Positions 1 through 8,761 are shown, numbered from the stretch's first letter. The stretch is 19,205 bases of DNA from Bacillota bacterium (GCA_023436305.1 JAEZJQ010000143.1:1-19205); one strand, 5' to 3'. Numbers and translations are program-made. The notes: a model not told the origin generated them from the sequence alone.

Positions 1-2309
1 AGATCGTTGGTGCCGAATGAGAAAAACTCGGCTTCTTTGGCGATTTCATCAGCAGTTAACGCAGCCCGTGGAATTTCAATCATGGTACCCACTTTATACT
101 CGAGCTTCACACCGGCTTTTTGGATCACTTCATCGGCGGTTTTGACCACGATATCTTTCACGAATTTCAATTCTTTGATTTCACCGACCAAGGGGATCAT
201 AATCTCGGGCACCACGCTCATACCCTTCTTATTCACGTTGATGGCGGCTTCAATAACGGCTCTGGTCTGCATTTCGGCAATCTCCGGATAAGTAACGGCC
301 AAACGGCAGCCACGATGGCCCATCATCGGGTTGAACTCATGTAAGTCAGCGATAATCCCTTTGAGTTCTTCGTATTTTAAACCCATTTCCTTGGCCAAGG
401 CCTTGATATCTTCTTCTTCTTGCGGCAGGAATTCATGAAGCGGCGGATCCAGGAAGCGGATGGTTACCGGATAACCCTTCATCTCGGTAAATAATCCTTC
501 AAAATCACTGCGTTGCATCGGCAACAGTTTATCCAACGCTTTGCGGCGTTGTTCCTCAGTCCGGGCCACGATCATCTCCCGCATGGCCGGAATCCGGTCC
601 GGTTCAAAGAACATATGCTCCGTACGGCAGAGTCCAATTCCTTCGGCGCCGAATTTAATAGCGGTAGCAGCATCCATGGGGGTATCGGCGTTGGTCCGCA
701 CTTTTAATTTCCGGAGTTCGTCGGCCCAACCCATTAATTTCGCGAAATCACCGGTCATTTCGGGCTCCACGGTCGGCAATTGAGTGCCATATACGTTACC
801 GGTGGAACCATCCAGGGAGATCCAGTCGCCTTCCACATATTTTTTGCCGTTCTTATCGATAAAGTATTTCTCTTCATCATTAATTTTCACTTCACTACAA
901 CCGGCCACACAACAGGTTCCCATACCACGAGCCACAACGGCGGCATGAGAGGTCATTCCTCCGCGTCCGGTAAGAATACCTTTGGAAACATGCATGCCTT
1001 CGATATCTTCCGGTGAAGTTTCCAATCTGACCAAGATTACCATTTTCTCGCCATTTTTCACCGCATTCACGGCATCCTCGGCCTCGAAATAGATCTTTCC
1101 GGTGGCGGCACCTGGAGAAGCCGGCAAACCTTTAGCAATGGGGGTAGCGGCCTTTAAGGCTTTCGGTTCGAAATTGGGATGTAACAACGCATCCAATTGT
1201 TTGGGATCAACCTTCATTACGGCTTCCGCTGGGGTAGCCATGCCTTCCGCCACCAAATCGACGGCGATTTTTAACGCGGCGGCTGCGGTACGTTTGCCGT
1301 TACGGGTCTGGAGCATGAAAAGTTTACCCTTTTCAATGGTGAACTCCATATCCTGCATATCTCTATAGTGTTTTTCAAGGGTTTCGGCGATCTTCACGAA
1401 TTGGTCGTAAGCTTGAGCGTTAACCTCTTTCATCTGGTCAATGGTCTGCGGAGTCCGAATTCCGGCCACCACATCCTCACCCTGGGCGTTCATTAAAAAT
1501 TCGCCATACAGTTTCTTCTCACCGGTGGAAGGGTTACGGGTAAAAGCAACGCCGGTGCCGGAATCATTGCCCATATTTCCGTAAACCATCTCCTGGACGT
1601 TGACGGCGGTGCCCCAATCGCCAGGGATATCATTCAAACGGCGGTATACGATAGCTCGCGAGTTATCCCAGGAACGGAACACGGCCTTCACGGCCTCCAT
1701 TAACTGCACTTTGGGATCCTGCGGAAATTCGGCGCCTTTTTCTTTCTTATATAATTCTTTATAACGTTTCAAAACTTCCTTCAGATTGTCGGCGGTTAAA
1801 TCAGTATCAAATTTGGCGTTGTTCTCTTCTTTGACCGCGTCCAGAATTTTTTCAAACTTTGGTTTGTCCACTTCCATGACCACATCGCTAAACATTTGGA
1901 TAAAACGGCGATAGCTATCATAAGCGAACCGGGGGTTGTTGGTGAGTTTGGCCAAACCTTCAACCACCGCATCATTCAAACCTAAGTTTAAAATGGTGTC
2001 CATCATGCCCGGCATGGAAGCTCTGGCCCCGGAACGAACCGATACCAGAAAAGGATTATTAGGATCTCCGAATTTCTTGCCAACCTCTTGTTCGGTCTTG
2101 ACCATCATTGCATAGATTTCGTCTTCAACTTCTTTAGCAATGACTTTGCCGTCATTATAATACTTGGTGCAAGCCTCAGTAGTTACTGTAAAACCTCTGG
2201 GAACAGGCAATCCCAAGCCGGTCATTTCGGCCAGATTGGCGCCTTTTCCGCCTAAAAGATTTTTCATGGACGCATTACCCTCTTTAAATGCATACACAAA
2301 CTTTGCCAT
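1..2309 (-). CDS. ppdK: Pyruvate, phosphate dikinase (3'-truncated by window edge)
   Basis: Interconverts pyruvate, ATP and Pi with phosphoenolpyruvate, AMP and PPi in the cytoplasm. I read 769 codons on the minus strand; the family has about 875-880 residues, so about 110 C-terminal residues, including the PEP-domain catalytic Cys (831 in the Clostridium symbiosum enzyme), lie outside. The N-terminal ATP-grasp part shows GGKGANLAEM near residue 22 and SVRSGARASMPGMMDT near 90. The central phosphohistidine motif GGMTSHAAVVARG puts the catalytic His at residue 455, exactly the number in the C. symbiosum enzyme. The PEP/pyruvate domain shows GLCRTEHMFF and GHRGCRLAVTYPEIAEM. The ATG is preceded by TAGGAGGTAG at good distance. 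It stands about 300 bp downstream of ribF, where many Firmicutes have rpsO-pnp. Identification is secure; whether it works in glycolysis or gluconeogenesis cannot be told. Confidence 0.97.
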   Translation of the reverse strand, partial: MAKFVYAFKEGNASMKNLLGGKGANLAEMTGLGLPVPRGFTVTTEACTKYYNDGKVIAKEVEDEIYAMMVKTEQEVGKKFGDPNNPFLVSVRSGARASMPGMMDTILNLGLNDAVVEGLAKLTNNPRFAYDSYRRFIQMFSDVVMEVDKPKFEKILDAVKEENNAKFDTDLTADNLKEVLKRYKELYKKEKGAEFPQDPKVQLMEAVKAVFRSWDNSRAIVYRRLNDIPGDWGTAVNVQEMVYGNMGNDSGTGVAFTRNPSTGEKKLYGEFLMNAQGEDVVAGIRTPQTIDQMKEVNAQAYDQFVKIAETLEKHYRDMQDMEFTIEKGKLFMLQTRNGKRTAAAALKIAVDLVAEGMATPAEAVMKVDPKQLDALLHPNFEPKALKAATPIAKGLPASPGAATGKIYFEAEDAVNAVKNGEKMVILVRLETSPEDIEGMHVSKGILTGRGGMTSHAAVVARGMGTCCVAGCSEVKINDEEKYFIDKNGKKYVEGDWISLDGSTGNVYGTQLPTVEPEMTGDFAKLMGWADELRKLKVRTNADTPMDAATAIKFGAEGIGLCRTEHMFFEPDRIPAMREMIVARTEEQRRKALDKLLPMQRSDFEGLFTEMKGYPVTIRFLDPPLHEFLPQEEEDIKALAKEMGLKYEELKGIIADLHEFNPMMGHRGCRLAVTYPEIAEMQTRAVIEAAINVNKKGMSVVPEIMIPLVGEIKELKFVKDIVVKTADEVIQKAGVKLEYKVGTMIEIPRAALTADEIAKEAEFFSFGTND

Positions 2310-2315
2310 TCAAAC

Positions 2316-2324
2316 TACCTCCTA
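2316..2324 (-). promoter_or_regulatory. Shine-Dalgarno of ppdK
   Basis: On the minus strand the sequence TAGGAGGTA stands about 7 nt before the ppdK ATG at 2309. It is a near-perfect match to the anti-SD and fixes the start. Confidence 0.85.
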
Positions 2325-2611
2325 AATTGATTGTTATCTAGAAAGTGTAACGTACATAAACGTTAACTCTCCGGCCATCTCAAAGCGCATAACTGTAAAT
2401 ATATGGAATTAATAGTACCCGACATTTAGGTTTCGCGATTTTTGACCAAGATCCTTCCCCTAATTTTAAAAAAAAAAAATTGTAATGAATTTTTAATCTT
2501 TTTTAATATAGGATTACCGTTTTTTCAAATAAATCCCAGATGTTTTCCGTAAAAAATGGTGGAAACACAATCCTTTGCCATTAATATTATAATATGCGCA
2601 AAATTTTTCTT
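2325..2611. other. AT-rich intergenic region between ribF and ppdK
   Basis: About 290 bp without a convincing ORF. It holds a weak terminator-like hairpin close to ribF (2551-2582), an A/T-rich stretch with a homopolymer of about ten bases around 2469-2480, and a TATAAT-like element in 2583-2593 that lacks a good -35. A separate ppdK promoter is likely in this space given the long gap, but no hexamer pair with 16-18 bp spacing was convincing. No riboswitch consensus was recognised. Confidence 0.5.
2551..2582 (-). terminator. Possible weak terminator after ribF
   Basis: On the minus strand AATGG (2582-2578) can pair with CCATT (2559-2555), with a short inner GGA/TCC pairing, followed by a run of six T. 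The stem is interrupted by an internal loop, so this is a weak call. It lies about 30 bp after the ribF stop. Confidence 0.4.
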
Positions 2612-3550
2612 TTAAATCCCGGCCCCGATAAAACCTTTGGCGGTTTCAATATCTTTTGTAATCTGTTGCCGCAAAGTATCCGCATTCGGAAAGTGAATTT
2701 CCGGCCGGATAAACCTCACGAACTCAATTTGAACCGTTTTGTTATATAAATCCATCGATAAATCAAAGATATGAACCTCAATCAATGGATCATAGACCCC
2801 AAAGGTGGGTTTTACCCCTACACCTGCAATACCGTCATAAGTTTGCCCTTCCACTGTAAATGCCACTAAGTATACACCGTAAGCCGGCAACAGGTATTCC
2901 GGCGCCAGACGGATATTGGCCGTGGGGAACCCAAGCCTCCGGCCACGCTGTTCTCCTGCCACCACTTCTCCGATAATGGCAAAACGATATCCGAGCATTT
3001 GATTGGCCAACTCAATTTGGCCGTGGCGGATTAATTGCCTGATTTTGGAACTGGAAATTATTATTCCGTTGGCGTGGATCGGAGGAATTTGTTCAATGTC
3101 TATCTGTCGCTCCGAGCCGATTCTTCGTAGTAACCGGTAATCTCCGCTACCCTTGGCGCCGAATTTAAAATCATGTCCAACCACGATAGCCCGGGCACGT
3201 AACCGTTCAACCAACCACTCGTTAAAAAAAGGTTCCGGGTGGAGTTTAGCCAATTCATGATCGAATTCAACCTCTAAAATGGCATCCAAACCTTGACGCC
3301 GTAAAAGTTCCCGGCGGAGTCCGGGTTGGTTCAATAACAACGGACGTTCTCCCAAAAAACTACCGGTATGATTGGTAAAAGTGAGTACCATGGATAACAG
3401 GTTTTTGGCTTGGCCCAGTTCCACGGTACGCCGGATAATCGCCTGATGCCCCCGGTGAATCCCGTCAAAATTACCGATGGTAATCGCCGAATATGTATTG
3501 GCGGCGGCGATACTTTGGGCTGCTTGCTTAATTGAATTCCAAATTTGCAT
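2612..3550 (-). CDS. ribF: Bifunctional riboflavin kinase / FAD synthetase
   Basis: Phosphorylates riboflavin to FMN and adenylylates FMN to FAD. The 312 residues match the usual length. The N-terminal nucleotidyltransferase half carries GNFDGIHRGHQ near residue 27 and the SSSKIRQLI motif near 166; the C-terminal flavokinase half carries GRRLGFPTANI near 204 and a catalytic-type IEVHIFD segment near 262. The ATG has AGAGGAAG just upstream. It is the last gene of the nusA-infB operon, 128 bp after truB. That gap holds two inverted repeats, so ribF might have some separate control, but I see no FMN riboswitch. Confidence 0.96.
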   Translation of the reverse strand: MQIWNSIKQAAQSIAAANTYSAITIGNFDGIHRGHQAIIRRTVELGQAKNLLSMVLTFTNHTGSFLGERPLLLNQPGLRRELLRRQGLDAILEVEFDHELAKLHPEPFFNEWLVERLRARAIVVGHDFKFGAKGSGDYRLLRRIGSERQIDIEQIPPIHANGIIISSSKIRQLIRHGQIELANQMLGYRFAIIGEVVAGEQRGRRLGFPTANIRLAPEYLLPAYGVYLVAFTVEGQTYDGIAGVGVKPTFGVYDPLIEVHIFDLSMDLYNKTVQIEFVRFIRPEIHFPNADTLRQQITKDIETAKGFIGAGI

Positions 3551-3561
3551 GTTCTTCCTCT

Positions 3562-3606
3562 AAAAATGGTGAAAAACCCTAATTGGCAGCGGCTCACACC
3601 ATTTTT
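3562..3606 (-). promoter_or_regulatory. 10-bp inverted repeat in the ribF leader
   Basis: AAAAATGGTG at 3562-3571 and CACCATTTTT at 3597-3606 are exact inverted repeats separated by 25 nt. On the minus strand the second arm ends a few bases before the ribF Shine-Dalgarno. It could fold as a leader hairpin, a protein operator, or a weak terminator ending in five U. The role is not known. Confidence 0.45.
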
Positions 3607-3616
3607 TTAAAGAGTG

Positions 3617-3633
3617 CGCGTCCTCCGGACGCG
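3617..3633 (-). repeat. Perfect 7-bp GC-rich hairpin between truB and ribF
   Basis: CGCGTCC and GGACGCG pair around a 3-nt loop. There is no immediate T-run on the minus strand, so it is a poor intrinsic terminator. It may be an RNA-processing or stabilising hairpin after truB. It directly precedes the second inverted repeat in the ribF leader. Confidence 0.5.
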
Positions 3634-3678
3634 AGTGATAATACATTCGTTCATATTTAAATTGGGTTTATCACAACT

Positions 3679-4599
3679 CTACGAATACTTAAACACTTTC
3701 ACGGGCTGCCAGAAAAGATGGGTGCCGGCGTCGGTGAGCTGGACGATGGCGATAAGATTTGAGAAACCATCGAGTACCCGGCCTAAAGTACCGGAGGGTA
3801 CATCACCGGAGTATTTTTCAAATGAGATTTTACCGCCGTGGATAATTTTAGGGATATCCTCATCCGAAAGCCAAATGGGGAATAAATGATGTAAGGCGGT
3901 ATTCATTGAAATCAACAAATCACCAAATCGTCCCCGAACATAATAATCCGCGATTTGGTCCAGGGTATGAGCGTCTTCCAGTTGAAAATCGCCGGATTGT
4001 AACCGGATTAAGTTACCCATATGCGCCCCACACCCTAACCGGCTCCCCAGATCATGGATTAAGGTACGGATATAAGTGCCTTTGGAACAAGTGATTTCGC
4101 AATCAATAACCGACTTATATCCATATTCAGTTTGCGGATTAAACAACTGCCAATTCAAAACTTTAATTTTCCGGGCATCACGGTCAATCTCTTCCCCCCG
4201 GCGAGCCAGGTCATACAATTTTTGACCCTTCACTTTCACCGCCGAATACATGGGGGGAATTTGATCAATGGTTCCTGTAAATTGGCGCAGAACAGATTCC
4301 AATTCGGATGCTTTGATCGTAAAACCGGTCTTTTCAGTAATGATTGCGCCGGTGGCGTCTTGGGTATCGGTTGCTTGTCCCAATATGATTTCAGCCCGAT
4401 ATCGTTTCCAATCATCATTTAAAAAAATTAAAGAACGAGTCGCCTGTCCCAATCCCATCACCAAAACGCCGGTAGCCTCGGGATCCAACGTACCGGTATG
4501 GCCGATGGCTTTTTGACCCAAAATCCGGCGTAATTTAGCAATGACTTGATGGGAAGTTAAACCCCGTTCTTTATTGATTACCAGGATTCCATGCCACAT
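3679..4599 (-). CDS. truB: tRNA pseudouridine(55) synthase
   Basis: Makes pseudouridine 55 in the T-loop of tRNAs. With the start chosen here the protein has 306 residues, the normal size. The catalytic motif GHTGTLDPEATGVLVMG holds the active-site Asp; YSAVKVKGQKLYDLAR and SKGTYIRTLIHDLG are the other conserved blocks, and a PUA-like tail follows. The reading frame is open further up to 4707, but those extra 36 residues are the nrnA coding sequence read in another frame. The ATG at 4599 begins MWHGILVINK, as in the family, and has GGAGTGG just upstream. It overlaps the 3' end of nrnA by 29 bp, which suggests translational coupling. Confidence 0.95.
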   Translation of the reverse strand: MWHGILVINKERGLTSHQVIAKLRRILGQKAIGHTGTLDPEATGVLVMGLGQATRSLIFLNDDWKRYRAEIILGQATDTQDATGAIITEKTGFTIKASELESVLRQFTGTIDQIPPMYSAVKVKGQKLYDLARRGEEIDRDARKIKVLNWQLFNPQTEYGYKSVIDCEITCSKGTYIRTLIHDLGSRLGCGAHMGNLIRLQSGDFQLEDAHTLDQIADYYVRGRFGDLLISMNTALHHLFPIWLSDEDIPKIIHGGKISFEKYSGDVPSGTLGRVLDGFSNLIAIVQLTDAGTHLFWQPVKVFKYS

Positions 4600-5575
4600 A
4601 GCCCACTCCATAAAAATCTGCCACAAAACGTAACACCCGGTCAACCACTTCATGCAACGAACCAGTGATGTTGCAACCGGCTGCGCGCGCATGCCCGCCT
4701 CCCCCAAAGTAGGCGGCCAGTTTACTCACATCAACCGCCGAGGTTGAGCGCCAACTTAATTTAATTTCATTTGGTTTTAGCTCTTTAAATAAAATTCCAA
4801 TTTCTACCCCTTCAATGGAACGGGCATAATTTACATAGTTTTCCGTCTCTTCATATTCCACCTGATATTTGGCTAACATTTGCTGATCCAATATGGCCCA
4901 GGCTACTTTACCATCTGACGTAATCTTGATAGTGCTTAATACTTCACCCAATAACCGGATGGAATTATAACTTTTTTGTTCGTGAACCTGCTCGGCGATT
5001 TTAGCCGGTTCGATTTTGAAAGCATTGATTAAATATGAACAAGCCTCCAAAGTTGCGCCGGAGGTGTTGGCAAAGCGAAAAAAGCCGGTATCGGTGGCAA
5101 TTGCGGTATATAAAGCCAATGCGATAGATTGGTTGAAAGGAAGATTTAATTCCTTTAATATACGAAAAATAATCTCCCCAGTGGCCGCGGCATTGGAATC
5201 AATAATGTTTAAATCACCAAATCCGGCATTGGTCACATGATGGTCAATATTTACAATCAAAAATCCAGCCATATCCCAAATGCCGGAGGGTAGCGCCACC
5301 CTTTCCTTCTCGGCGCAATCAACCAATATTAAAACTTCAGGCCGTTGACTAAAATCGAAATTACAGGTAATTGCAGCGCTGCCATCCAAAAATCCGTATA
5401 CATTTGGTACGCCATCGGTACAAACCAGTTTGACATCCTTTCCAAGGGCAGTGAGGGCAGTACCGAATGCTAATAAAGACCCAATTCCATCTCCATCAGG
5501 ATTAATATGACAACTTATCAAAAAATGTTGCTTGGAAGTTATGATACGATTCAATTCCCGGAATTGGGATATCAA
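4571..5575 (-). CDS. nrnA: DHH/DHHA1 bifunctional oligoribonuclease / PAP phosphatase
   Basis: Degrades 2-5 nt RNAs and dephosphorylates 3'-phosphoadenosine 5'-phosphate in characterised Firmicute relatives. The 334 residues contain the metal-binding DHH motifs: HINPDGDGIGS near residue 23, ILVDCAE near 85 and NIDHHVTN near 110, and a C-terminal DHHA1 domain ending in GGGGHARAAG near 300. The start is a TTG one base after the rbfA stop, with a G-rich stretch GGGGGCGAT upstream inside rbfA. This position between rbfA and truB is the usual one in Firmicutes. The name nrnA (ytqI family) is given by homology; the two activities are not testable here. Confidence 0.92.
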   Translation of the reverse strand: MISQFRELNRIITSKQHFLISCHINPDGDGIGSLLAFGTALTALGKDVKLVCTDGVPNVYGFLDGSAAITCNFDFSQRPEVLILVDCAEKERVALPSGIWDMAGFLIVNIDHHVTNAGFGDLNIIDSNAAATGEIIFRILKELNLPFNQSIALALYTAIATDTGFFRFANTSGATLEACSYLINAFKIEPAKIAEQVHEQKSYNSIRLLGEVLSTIKITSDGKVAWAILDQQMLAKYQVEYEETENYVNYARSIEGVEIGILFKELKPNEIKLSWRSTSAVDVSKLAAYFGGGGHARAAGCNITGSLHEVVDRVLRFVADFYGVGYVAWNPGNQ

Positions 5576-5576
5576 A

Positions 5577-5936
5577 CTAACTATCGCCCCCTTGGTCTTT
5601 TTTGACTTCTTCCAAAAGCTCGAAAATTCTCGAACCGCGTTCGATGGAATTATCGGCGATCAAATGCACTTCAGGGGTATGCCGTAGGCGGATTCGCTTC
5701 CCTAATTCGGTGCGGATAAAACCTTTAGCGCTCTCCAAACCTTCCATCGTTAACCGTTTGGCTTCATCATTCCCCATTATGCTGACAAATATTTTTACGT
5801 GACTAAAATCATTGGATAATTCTACATCGGTAATACTCACGAACCCAATGCGAGGATCCTTTAAATCGCGTTGGAGTATCTGGCCAAACTCGGATTTGAT
5901 GAGTTCTCTCAGCCGTTCCTGACGATGTTCGCCCAT
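5577..5936 (-). CDS. rbfA: 30S ribosome-binding factor A
   Basis: Assists late maturation of the 30S subunit, at the 5' end of 16S rRNA. The 119 residues have the single KH-like fold signature, with RLRELIKSEFGQIL at the N-terminus, KDPRIGFVSITDVELSNDF near residue 26 and RIRLRHTPEVHLIADNSIERG near 82. The ATG is preceded by TAGGGGGGATCAAT. It lies 34 bp after infB and one base before nrnA, inside the operon. Confidence 0.96.
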   Translation of the reverse strand: MGEHRQERLRELIKSEFGQILQRDLKDPRIGFVSITDVELSNDFSHVKIFVSIMGNDEAKRLTMEGLESAKGFIRTELGKRIRLRHTPEVHLIADNSIERGSRIFELLEEVKKDQGGDS

Positions 5937-5970
5937 ATTGATCCCCCCTACTAAAATACATCGAATATCT

Positions 5971-8616
5971 TTATTTTAGTGCCATCCTTTTGATTTCTTC
6001 CATAGAATAAGCTTCAATTATGTCTCCCTCTTTAATGTCACTAAACTTTTCAATCCCAATTCCGCATTCGTATCCTTCCAATACTTCACGGGCATCATCC
6101 TTAAAACGTTTCAAGGAATCAATTTTTCCTTCGAAGACCACAATATTATCACGAATTAAACGGATATCGCTATTTCGGGAGATCTTTCCTTCCAGCACAA
6201 AACAGCCCGCGATATTTCCGACTTTGGGCACTTTGTAAACCATCCGGATTTCAGCCCGTCCATTGACGACTTCTTTATATTCGGGAGCCAGCATTCCTTC
6301 CATGGCTTTTTGAACATCTTCAATAATGTTGTAAATAATACGGTATAGCCGGATATCCACATTTTCCTTGTCGGCGGTTCGTTTGGCAATCGGGTCGGGC
6401 CGTACATTAAAACCGATAATAATCGCATTGGATGCAGCGGCCAGCATCACATCGCCTTCACCGATACCACCCACTCCACCGTGAATCACCTTGACCCTGA
6501 CTTCGTTGTTGGAAAGCCGTTCCAAGGATTGCCGGATGGCTTCCACCGAACCATTTACATCCGCTTTAATAATGATCTTCAGATCTTTAATCTCGCCTTC
6601 CTTAATCTTGGTGAATAAATCGTCCAGCGTGATTTTTTGATTTTTCTTTAATTCCGTCTCGCGCTTGAACTGGCTTCGTTTATCCGCCAGTTCCCGGGCC
6701 AGACGGTCTTCGGTAATCACATACAGAATATCACCGGCGCCGGGAAGTTCGTTAAAACCAATGACTTCCAGCGGAGTTGAAGGACCGCCTTTTTTAACCC
6801 GTTTCCCTTTATCGTTAATTAAGGCTCTTACCCGTCCTACCGCTGTTCCGGCAATAATCGAATCACCCATTTCCAGAGTCCCGTTTTGTACCAGGACAGT
6901 GGCTACAGGGCCTTGGCCTTTATCAAGAAAGGATTCAATGATGGTACCTTTGGCCGAGCGGTTTGGATTCGCCTTGAAATCTTTGACATCCGCCACTAAC
7001 AGGATCATTTCCAACAGGTTTTCAATACCAATCCTCTTTTTAGCGGATACCGGCACAAAAATAGTATCACCGCCCCATTCCTCGGCGACTAACCCGTATT
7101 CGGTAAGATCCTGTTTGATTCGATCCGGATTGGCACCCGGTTTATCGATTTTATTAATGGCCACGATAATGGAGACATTGGCGTCTTTCGCATGATTGAG
7201 CGCCTCAATCGTTTGGGGCATTACTCCATCATCAGCGGCAACAACCAACACCGCGATATCGGTGACTTGAGCCCCACGGGCACGCATGGCGGTGAAAGCT
7301 TCATGGCCTGGGGTGTCCAGGAAAGTAATTTTACGATCGTTAAGTTCCACCTGGTAAGCTCCGATGTGCTGAGTAATTCCACCGGCTTCGGAAGCAGTCA
7401 CATTGGCTTCCCGAATGGCATCGAGCAGCGATGTTTTCCCATGATCCACATGCCCCAGAATTGTGACAATCGGTGGGCGGTGAACCAATGATTCCGGATC
7501 ATCTTCAATCTCCTCGACTTGCAACTTTTGTTCCTCGGTTTGAGCGGCAGTGGCGGAAATCATATATTCTTGGGCGATTAGAGTCATTGTATCCCGGTCG
7601 ATCTCCTGATTAATGGTGGCCATGACTCCTAAACCGATTAACTTTTTGATTACATCAGCCGCCGGTACTTCTATAAGCTGCGCAAAATCCTTCACCGTCA
7701 TTGAATCAGGAAGTTGCACCGATTTAACACTGGTAATCGGGCCTTGTAGCTTAGCCGGTCTTGGCGCCTGAGTTTGACCCCGGTGGAATGAGGAATCCTT
7801 TTGGAAACGGCCTCCTCCCGGTTTGGAATTGTTTCCTTTGTTATAACCCGAATTAACGGGCGGTCTTGATTTCTGCTGATTGAATGGCGCTTTACCCGCC
7901 GAAGGCGCATCTTTTCTAGGTGTGAATTGCTCCCCTGGTTTCTTTTGGGCAGTCGTGGCTTCATTACGCCGTTCGGGATGCTGCGTCGGCCTATTTTGAG
8001 CCGGCGTCGGATTTTTACTTCTAGCCACGGCATTTGCCGGATGGTTCCCCGGATGATTTCCCTGTTGATTCCCGGGCTGATTCGGCCTTGGCATGGGCTT
8101 GGCTTTAGGATCGGGAATAATATTATTCCGGTTAAAATTGGTTTGAGCCGGTTGGCCTGGTTTCATTCCCGGTTGAACCGTGTTCTTCGGAAAAGCCGGT
8201 TTAACCCGCTCGGCATTTTCAGCAGCCGGCCGGGAAACAGGTTGATTATTCACGGGCGGTATCGGTTTAACCGCGGGTTTCTCCCGAAGTGGTTCGTTAT
8301 CCATTGGTTTCACTGGTACCGATTCTTTTTTGGGTAAAACTTTTGGGATATCCACGACCGGCTTGGCCGCCGGCGACGGTTTGGCTGACGCCGCCGCTGG
8401 TTTCGGCGTTTCCACCGGTGTTTCCCGGGCAAACTGCGGAATTCTTGATTGCTTCTGAACTGGGGGGAAAGCTTGCCGCGCTTGGTCTACAAAATTATTT
8501 TCAATGGTACTCATATGATTTCGGACATTCGCGCCTAAATTGTTTAGAAAATTCATTAAATCTTTGCTTTGAACCCCTAATTCCTTGCTTAATTCGTGAA
8601 CTCGTACTTTATTGAT
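5971..8616 (-). CDS. infB: Translation initiation factor IF-2, apparent AUC start
   Basis: GTPase that places fMet-tRNA on the 30S subunit. With the start chosen here it has 881 residues. An IF2_N motif lies at 1-40, followed by a long Pro/Lys/Asn-rich linker to about 285 and a second IF2_N domain at about 290-350. The G domain starts near 388 with GHVDHGKTS, then GGITQHIGAYQV, DTPGHEAF and NKIDKPG, followed by the C-domains. The first ATG in frame is at 8556, but the 20 codons before it encode NKVRVHELSKELGVQSKDL, the conserved IF2 N-terminus. They contain no ATG, GTG or TTG, and the frame is closed by TGA at 8623-8625. The ATC at 8614-8616 lies 9 nt after GGGGG of a strong Shine-Dalgarno, so I take ATC as the start. 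A sequence error is the alternative. Confidence 0.93.
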   Translation of the reverse strand: MNKVRVHELSKELGVQSKDLMNFLNNLGANVRNHMSTIENNFVDQARQAFPPVQKQSRIPQFARETPVETPKPAAASAKPSPAAKPVVDIPKVLPKKESVPVKPMDNEPLREKPAVKPIPPVNNQPVSRPAAENAERVKPAFPKNTVQPGMKPGQPAQTNFNRNNIIPDPKAKPMPRPNQPGNQQGNHPGNHPANAVARSKNPTPAQNRPTQHPERRNEATTAQKKPGEQFTPRKDAPSAGKAPFNQQKSRPPVNSGYNKGNNSKPGGGRFQKDSSFHRGQTQAPRPAKLQGPITSVKSVQLPDSMTVKDFAQLIEVPAADVIKKLIGLGVMATINQEIDRDTMTLIAQEYMISATAAQTEEQKLQVEEIEDDPESLVHRPPIVTILGHVDHGKTSLLDAIREANVTASEAGGITQHIGAYQVELNDRKITFLDTPGHEAFTAMRARGAQVTDIAVLVVAADDGVMPQTIEALNHAKDANVSIIVAINKIDKPGANPDRIKQDLTEYGLVAEEWGGDTIFVPVSAKKRIGIENLLEMILLVADVKDFKANPNRSAKGTIIESFLDKGQGPVATVLVQNGTLEMGDSIIAGTAVGRVRALINDKGKRVKKGGPSTPLEVIGFNELPGAGDILYVITEDRLARELADKRSQFKRETELKKNQKITLDDLFTKIKEGEIKDLKIIIKADVNGSVEAIRQSLERLSNNEVRVKVIHGGVGGIGEGDVMLAAASNAIIIGFNVRPDPIAKRTADKENVDIRLYRIIYNIIEDVQKAMEGMLAPEYKEVVNGRAEIRMVYKVPKVGNIAGCFVLEGKISRNSDIRLIRDNIVVFEGKIDSLKRFKDDAREVLEGYECGIGIEKFSDIKEGDIIEAYSMEEIKRMALK

Positions 8617-8630
8617 GGTGAATCACCCCC
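8614..8630 (-). promoter_or_regulatory. infB Shine-Dalgarno and AUC start region
   Basis: The minus strand reads GGGGGTGATTCACCATC. GGGGGTGAT closely fits the anti-SD complement AGGAGGTGAT and sits at normal distance from ATC. The GTG inside it is out of frame and meets TAA four codons on. GGTGATTCACC is itself a small palindrome that could form a 4-bp hairpin over the Shine-Dalgarno. Confidence 0.65.
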
Positions 8631-8721
8631 GCTGTTTACATTGATCTTCAGTTTAAGGTCTAAAAGTCGATGGTTTTATAAATATAGTTTAATGTTAAAT
8701 GTTACTCAACAAAATAGTTAG

Positions 8722-8761
8722 CTTTTGACTTTCAGCATTCAACATTCGACTTTTGACTTTC
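8722..8761. repeat. 12-bp direct repeat at the ylxQ 3' end
   Basis: CTTTTGACTTTC occurs at 8722-8733 and again at 8750-8761, a 28-bp period, with CATTC-type shorter repeats between. The stretch runs over the ylxQ stop and encodes its last residues (VESQKSNVEC). It looks like a degenerate short intergenic repeat rather than conserved coding sequence. Confidence 0.6.

Noticed and set aside
1..1368. Plus-strand open frames over ppdK
   Set aside because: They are antisense shadows of a gene with intact catalytic motifs and have no ribosome binding sites.
3551..3678. FMN riboswitch before ribF
   Set aside because: The conserved RFN-element core sequences and multi-stem layout are not there; only two simple hairpins.
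4600..4707. Longer truB start
   Set aside because: The extra residues are nrnA read in another frame and are not part of the TruB family N-terminus.
8554..8556. ATG at 8556 as infB start
   Set aside because: It has no ribosome binding site and would drop 20 conserved IF2 residues encoded just upstream.
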